Source: Wansuia hejianensis (GTDB lineage Bacteria > Bacillota > Clostridia > Lachnospirales > Lachnospiraceae). From it: DNA of 64,000 nucleotides. The stretch covers positions 2,121,501 through 2,185,500 of the forward strand of contig NZ_CP060635.1 in NCBI RefSeq assembly GCF_014337215.1, given 5' to 3'. Numbering within the stretch: position 1 is the first letter of the stretch; the number at the start of each line of letters is the position of its first letter. Below are positions 59,996 to 64,000 of the stretch, piece after piece. Position numbers and translations under genes: made by a program. The notes below the pieces were generated by a model. The model saw only the letters and a program-made list of their open reading frames with translations, did no database searches and was not told the origin of the DNA.

Positions 59996-60661
59996 TCACG
60001 CCTTCATTTCTTCTCCCATCAGAATTCTTCCATCCAGCTCCGCATAATAAAGTGTCTCTTCTTTTCTGATTTCCGCTTTTCCGTTCGTAGCCTCTGTCAC
60101 ATCCTGGCAGAACTTTTTTTCTTCCCGGACCGGAAGGATTACCCGGAGTGCCACGATATCCGTATAATCTGCCTGCAGAACCGGTATCTTTTTCTGTCCC
60201 AGCAAATACTGAATCTTGCCGACACCTGTATAATCCGTTCTGATTTCCATCAGCGAACCGGACTTTTTCTCAATCAGCACGGTGTTCTTCAGCCCTTCCT
60301 GAACCGCCTTGGAATAAGCCCGGACCAGTCCGCCGGTGCCCAGCAGAGTTCCGCCAAAATACCTGGTGACCACAACTGCCGTATTATACAGCTCTTCTCC
60401 CAGCAGCACATCCAGCATCGGCCGCCCCGCTGTCCCGGAAGGCTCCCCATCGTCACTGGCCCGTACAGTTTCCCTCCGTTCCCCGATCACATAGGCAAAG
60501 CAATTGTGATTGGCATTCCAATATCTCTTTCTCATTTCTTCGATAAACTGAAGCGCCTCTTCCTCCGTCTCCACCAGCCTGACGGTCGCAATGAACCGGG
60601 ATTTCTTCTCAACGATCTCGGCCTCGCCGCCCCTGTAGACAGTTTTATATAAATCCAGCAT
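59996..60661 (-). CDS. YigZ/IMPACT-family protein
   Basis: 221 residues of the YigZ family (UPF0029 plus C-terminal DUF1949). Family text: EIVEKKSRFIATVRLVETEE, KRYWNANHNCFAYVIGE, SDDGEPSGTAGRPMLDVL, NTAVVVTRYFGGTLLGTGGL. Cellular role not settled; links to translation control are known for eukaryotic IMPACT. Single gene. Confidence 0.93.
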   Translation of the reverse strand: MLDLYKTVYRGGEAEIVEKKSRFIATVRLVETEEEALQFIEEMRKRYWNANHNCFAYVIGERRETVRASDDGEPSGTAGRPMLDVLLGEELYNTAVVVTRYFGGTLLGTGGLVRAYSKAVQEGLKNTVLIEKKSGSLMEIRTDYTGVGKIQYLLGQKKIPVLQADYTDIVALRVILPVREEKKFCQDVTEATNGKAEIRKEETLYYAELDGRILMGEEMKA

Positions 60662-60741
60662 ATTTGCCTCCAGATATGTATTAATTTTTCTTTATAGTAT
60701 CATAATTTTACCAGTAATGTGAACTATTATTTTTTTAGGAC

Positions 60742-60770
60742 TTTATTTAAAACAGGAATTTTGGTATACT
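60742..60770 (+). promoter_or_regulatory. Promoter of the PBP1A gene
   Basis: Plus strand: -10 TATACT (60765-60770), with a weak TTTATT at the -35 position (60742-60747) and a TTGG before the -10. It lies 40 bp before the ATG. Confidence 0.45.
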
Positions 60771-60811
60771 ATATAAGATTATAGCTTGTCTACCTTTAAG
60801 GAGGAACATAA

Positions 60812-63307
60812 ATGAATTTTGGTAAGAAGGGTGTTCAGAGGAAGAAGGAACAGCTGGACTCCTCATCAACCATGATGGGGAAAAAGGCCGGGATTTCTGC
60901 GCTTCGGGTGCTGTTCCTGAGTATCATCGCCTTTTGTACGATAGTCATCTGCCTGGGCGTCGGGGCATACCGGGGCATTATTGACAGCGCGCCGGACATC
61001 TCTGATGTTAATATCATGCCTCTGGGCTATGCCACCTTTGTCTATGATGCAGACGGCAATCAGCTTCAGAAGCTGAATTCAGCCGAGGGCAACCGTATTT
61101 CGGTTTCCATCAGTGAGATCCCCAAGAATATGCAGCACGCAATCGTGGCGATCGAGGATTCCCGTTTTTATGAACATAACGGCGTGGACCCGCGTGGGAT
61201 GCTCCGTGCGGCGGCAGTGGCCATCAGCACCGGATTCCAGCGGACCCAGGGCGCCAGTACGATCACACAGCAGCTTTTAAAGAACAACGTATTCACAGAC
61301 TGGACAGAGGAAAACCGTCTTCAGAGCATCAAGCGGAAACTCCAGGAACAATACCTGGCTGTCGAGCTGGAAAAATCTCTGGCCGCAGAGGGCAAGAATG
61401 CCAAGGACGTCATTCTTGAGAATTACCTGAATACTGTCAATTTCGGCGCCGGAGCCTACGGTGTACAGACGGCCGCCCAGACCTACTTCGGGAAGGACTG
61501 CAAGGATCTGACGCTTTCCGAATGCGCCGTACTGGCGGCAATTCCGCAGAACCCCACGAAATGGAACCCGCGGAATCATCCGGAGAAGAACGCCGAACGC
61601 CGGGAAACCGTTCTCGATTACATGCTGGAACAGGAATATATCACTCAGGCCGAACACGATGAGGCGATGGCTGACGACGTATATGCCAGGATTCAGGAGC
61701 GAAGCTCTTCCTCATCTACTGCTACTCCCTATTCTTATTTTATAGATGAGCTGATCAGCCAGATCAAGCAGGATCTGATGGAGCAGAAGGGCTACACTTC
61801 CGTTCAGGCCAGCAACGCTATCTATAGCGGCGGTCTCCGGATTTATACCACCCAGGACCCACAGATTCAGCAGATCATGGATGAAGAATTCCAGAATGAA
61901 GCCAACTTCCCGGAGAATATCCAGATCGGCCTGGACTGGGCTCTGACCGTGGATCATGCGGACGGCAAACGCCAGAATTACAGCCGGGAGATGATGCAGG
62001 TATATTTCCGGGATATCGATCCCACCTTTGACTTGTTATTCAGCTCTGAGGAAGAAGCCCAAAGCTATATCGACCAGTATAAGGCGGCGATCGTCGGCCC
62101 GAATGATACCATTGTGGCTGAGCGGAGCAGTTTTACGCCACAGCCCCAGGCTTCCATGACAGTCATCGACCAGCGGACAGGCTATGTTAAGGGCATTGTG
62201 GGAGGCCGCGGCCAGAAGACTGCCAGCCTCACACTGAATCGTGCCACAGACACCTTCCGGCAGCCCGGTTCTACCTTTAAGATACTCTCAACCTACGGCC
62301 CTGCCATGGATCTGGGACGCATTAATCTCGCTACCGTAGTGGCTGATGAACCGTACAATTATTCCGACGGCAGCCCGGTCCACAACTCTGACAACGCCTA
62401 CCATGGAAATGTGACGATCCGGACCGCTATCGCGAATTCCTATAACGTCGTTGCGGTCAAGACGCTGACAGAGATCACTCCCCAGACCGGTTTTGATTAT
62501 CTGCTGCGCATGGGATTTTCAGAATTAATCAACGACAAGAACTGGGATGTCATCCAGCCTCTGGCGCTGGGAGGTATTACCAACGGTGTCAGCAACCTGG
62601 AGCTGACGGCTGCTTACGCGGCAATCGCCAATGGCGGCGTTTATATCGAACCAATTTTCTACACAAAGGTAACTGACCAGGACGGCAATGTGCTTCTGGA
62701 AAACACGCCTGTTGAGACAAGGATTTTTAAAGAAAGCACCTCTTATCTCCTGACCAGCGCCATGGAGGACGTTGTAACAGCCGGAACCGGTGTGGATTTC
62801 AAGCTGAACAGCATGACTGTCGCCGGAAAGACCGGTACTACTTCATCCTATAAAGATTTAGTGTTCGCAGGTTTTACCCCTTATTACACGGCTGCCATCT
62901 GGGCCGGCTGTGACGTCAACGTGGAGCTTCCTGAGGAATACCGCCACTTTCATAAGACGCTCTGGACCAACGTAATGAACCGGATCCATCAGGATCTTCC
63001 GGATGTCGGATTTAAAGCGCCCACCTCCGTCAAGGAAGTCACCATCTGTTCGGAGACCGGACTGCTGGCAGGCAACGGATGTCCCAGGGCTAAAGAGTAT
63101 TTTGAACTGTCACAGGTACCTACCACACGGTGTACGCAGCACTACGTACCTCCGACACCGACGCCAACCCCAACGCCTTCCGCCACGCCGACGCCAACTG
63201 CAACGCCTTCACCGACACCAACGGCTGAACCAACGCAGGAACCGACGGAAGAACCCACGGAAGAACCGACTCCCGAACCAACAGATAGTCCGGAGCCAAG
63301 CGAATAA
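60812..63307 (+). CDS. Class A penicillin-binding protein (PBP1A type)
   Basis: This 831-residue bifunctional cell-wall synthase has a cytosolic start, one membrane helix (about 28-52) and a GT51 glycosyltransferase (EDSRFYEHNGVDPRGMLRAA and GASTITQQLLKN). The transpeptidase carries SxxK in RQPGSTFKILST, SxN in IANSYNVVAVK and KTG in VAGKTGTTSSYKD. Residues about 775-831 are a Pro/Thr/Glu-rich repeat tail (PTPTPT..., EPTEEPTEEP), often seen in Lachnospiraceae PBPs and likely spanning the wall. An AAGGAGG site precedes the ATG. Single-gene unit with its own terminator. Confidence 0.96.
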   Translation: MNFGKKGVQRKKEQLDSSSTMMGKKAGISALRVLFLSIIAFCTIVICLGVGAYRGIIDSAPDISDVNIMPLGYATFVYDADGNQLQKLNSAEGNRISVSISEIPKNMQHAIVAIEDSRFYEHNGVDPRGMLRAAAVAISTGFQRTQGASTITQQLLKNNVFTDWTEENRLQSIKRKLQEQYLAVELEKSLAAEGKNAKDVILENYLNTVNFGAGAYGVQTAAQTYFGKDCKDLTLSECAVLAAIPQNPTKWNPRNHPEKNAERRETVLDYMLEQEYITQAEHDEAMADDVYARIQERSSSSSTATPYSYFIDELISQIKQDLMEQKGYTSVQASNAIYSGGLRIYTTQDPQIQQIMDEEFQNEANFPENIQIGLDWALTVDHADGKRQNYSREMMQVYFRDIDPTFDLLFSSEEEAQSYIDQYKAAIVGPNDTIVAERSSFTPQPQASMTVIDQRTGYVKGIVGGRGQKTASLTLNRATDTFRQPGSTFKILSTYGPAMDLGRINLATVVADEPYNYSDGSPVHNSDNAYHGNVTIRTAIANSYNVVAVKTLTEITPQTGFDYLLRMGFSELINDKNWDVIQPLALGGITNGVSNLELTAAYAAIANGGVYIEPIFYTKVTDQDGNVLLENTPVETRIFKESTSYLLTSAMEDVVTAGTGVDFKLNSMTVAGKTGTTSSYKDLVFAGFTPYYTAAIWAGCDVNVELPEEYRHFHKTLWTNVMNRIHQDLPDVGFKAPTSVKEVTICSETGLLAGNGCPRAKEYFELSQVPTTRCTQHYVPPTPTPTPTPSATPTPTATPSPTPTAEPTQEPTEEPTEEPTPEPTDSPEPSE

Positions 63308-63326
63308 ATCACACATCAAAAAGCAG

Positions 63327-63354
63327 CAGGGTGTTTCCAGAAGGAAACACCCTG
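63327..63354 (+). terminator. Terminator of the PBP1A gene
   Basis: Arms CAGGGTGTTTCC and GGAAACACCCTG with an AGAA loop, then TTCTGT. It could also work for the facing pfkA transcript. Confidence 0.8.
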
Positions 63355-63434
63355 TTCTGTAAAAATCAGTTTTTCTGTAACCTGCCAATTCCTTTGGGGA
63401 TGTTAGCTCACCCCTGATTATTATTCTAATAGAG

Positions 63435-64000
63435 TTAATCTTTCACATAATTATAAGACAGTGTCCCCGCAATCTCACGCTGGTATCCCGGAAGGCCCTT
63501 ATGCATTTCCAATGCCTCCTGGATATCGTAATCCACATATTCTCCGCCTCTGAACGCCACCACACGGCTGCTTTTTCCAGCCAACAACAAATCTACGGCG
63601 TAAGCGCCCATTATGGAAGCATAGACCCTATCCTTGCAGGTGGGGCTTCCTCCTCTCTGCATGTGGCCCAGGATCGTCGCGCGGGTCTCGATCCCCGTGG
63701 CCGCTTCTATCCGCTTGGCCAATTCCTGAGAATGGCCGATCCCTTCCGCGTTAATGATGATATGATGGGTTTTCCCCTTTTTCCGATTTTCTATAATCTG
63801 CGTGATAATCTCCTGCTCATTGTAATTGTATTCTTCTGGGAGAAGAATGTCCTCCGCCCCAGTGGCGATTCCCGCCCACAGTGCCAGATAACCTGCGTTC
63901 CTTCCCATGACCTCTATAATGCTGACACGTTCATGGGAAGCTGAGGTGTCCCGTACCTTGTCAATGGCCTGCATTGCCGTATTGACAGCACTATCAAAGC
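63435..64000 (-). CDS. pfkA: 6-phosphofructokinase, C-terminal part (5' end outside window)
   Basis: About 188 C-terminal residues of the ATP-dependent glycolytic kinase. The frame is open to the window edge, where it reads FDSAVNTAMQAIDKVRDTAS. Family text: ERVSIIEVMGRNAGYLALWA with substrate-binding MGR, EDILLPEEYNY, THHIIINAEGIG and RATILGHMQRGGSPTCKDRV. Ends SYNYVKD. Start and regulation are not visible. Confidence 0.95.
   Translation of the reverse strand, partial: FDSAVNTAMQAIDKVRDTSASHERVSIIEVMGRNAGYLALWAGIATGAEDILLPEEYNYNEQEIITQIIENRKKGKTHHIIINAEGIGHSQELAKRIEAATGIETRATILGHMQRGGSPTCKDRVYASIMGAYAVDLLLAGKSSRVVAFRGGEYVDYDIQEALEMHKGLPGYQREIAGTLSYNYVKD

Noticed and set aside
1..64000. tRNA, rRNA, prophage, transposase or CRISPR content
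   Set aside because: I looked for characteristic sequences on both strands and saw none; a small tRNA could still be missed without a search tool.

Overview
The window reads as a chromosomal segment of a gut-type Lachnospiraceae (class Clostridia, Bacillota). Pointers are the moderate G+C content, strong AGGAGG ribosome sites, YesM/YesN-type two-component genes beside an RbsABC-type sugar transporter, M-box/TPP/FMN riboswitches, the pstSCAB-phoU-phoB-phoR order, a tsaE-tsaB-rimI operon and a reductase-terminated NRPS of the kind known from gut clostridia. Genus cannot be set from the sequence alone. Almost all genes lie on the minus strand; only mgtE, a LURP-one remnant, a cyclophilin and a class A PBP lie on the plus strand. 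I saw no rRNA, tRNA, CRISPR array, transposase or prophage.

Layout. 1-8.7 kb: a monosaccharide ABC transporter (binding protein, tandem ATPase, permease cut by the window edge), preceded by a separate operon of an AraC-type response regulator, a short LytS/YesM-type kinase and a degenerate tandem ABC protein that has lost its ATPase motifs. A truncated Rpn-like nuclease lies between them. 9.0-22.1 kb: a six-gene biosynthetic operon. It starts with a C-A-T-C-A-T-R NRPS, followed by a 7TM histidine kinase, a REC-HD-GYP regulator, an acyl-AMP ligase, a free carrier protein and a phosphopantetheinyl transferase. The gene set predicts an N-acylated dipeptide aldehyde, and c-di-GMP signalling is translationally coupled to the pathway. 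22.2-25.9 kb: a three-subunit molybdenum hydroxylase of the xanthine dehydrogenase family.

26.1-29.9 kb: thiSFGHE under a TPP riboswitch with a textbook promoter. 29.9-30.8 kb: a frameshifted Rpn-like nuclease. 31.0-32.9 kb: an M-box and mgtE, ended by a 40-nt perfect palindrome. 32.9-36.0 kb: small accessory genes (MmcQ/YjbR, Nudix, an SseB-like fragment, a TipAL-type MerR regulator, GNAT) and a deletion scar where a TetR gene and a LURP-one gene have both lost their 5' ends. 36.1-41.4 kb: yjdF with a probable yjdF-motif leader, then ribD-ribE-ribBA-ribH plus a HAD phosphatase under an FMN riboswitch. 41.4-47.1 kb: malQ-lacI-glgP and a gutted GH13 glucosidase. 47.2-53.8 kb: the phosphate regulon.

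53.9-54.7 kb holds an unexplained 0.8-kb non-coding element made of two very long hairpins inside shared outer inverted repeats. A 119-bp version lacking the interior lies at 26.0 kb, and a single end lies at 4.5 kb. The rest is housekeeping: alpha/beta hydrolase, purine nucleoside phosphorylase, tsaE-tsaB-rimI, cyclophilin, YigZ, PBP1A and the C-terminal part of 6-phosphofructokinase.

The strongest candidates for undescribed biology are (i) the regulator/kinase/pseudo-ABC operon next to the sugar transporter, (ii) the aldehyde NRPS operon with its built-in 7TM kinase and HD-GYP regulator, and (iii) the long-hairpin element family. All alignments and residue assignments were made by eye; no database search was run.
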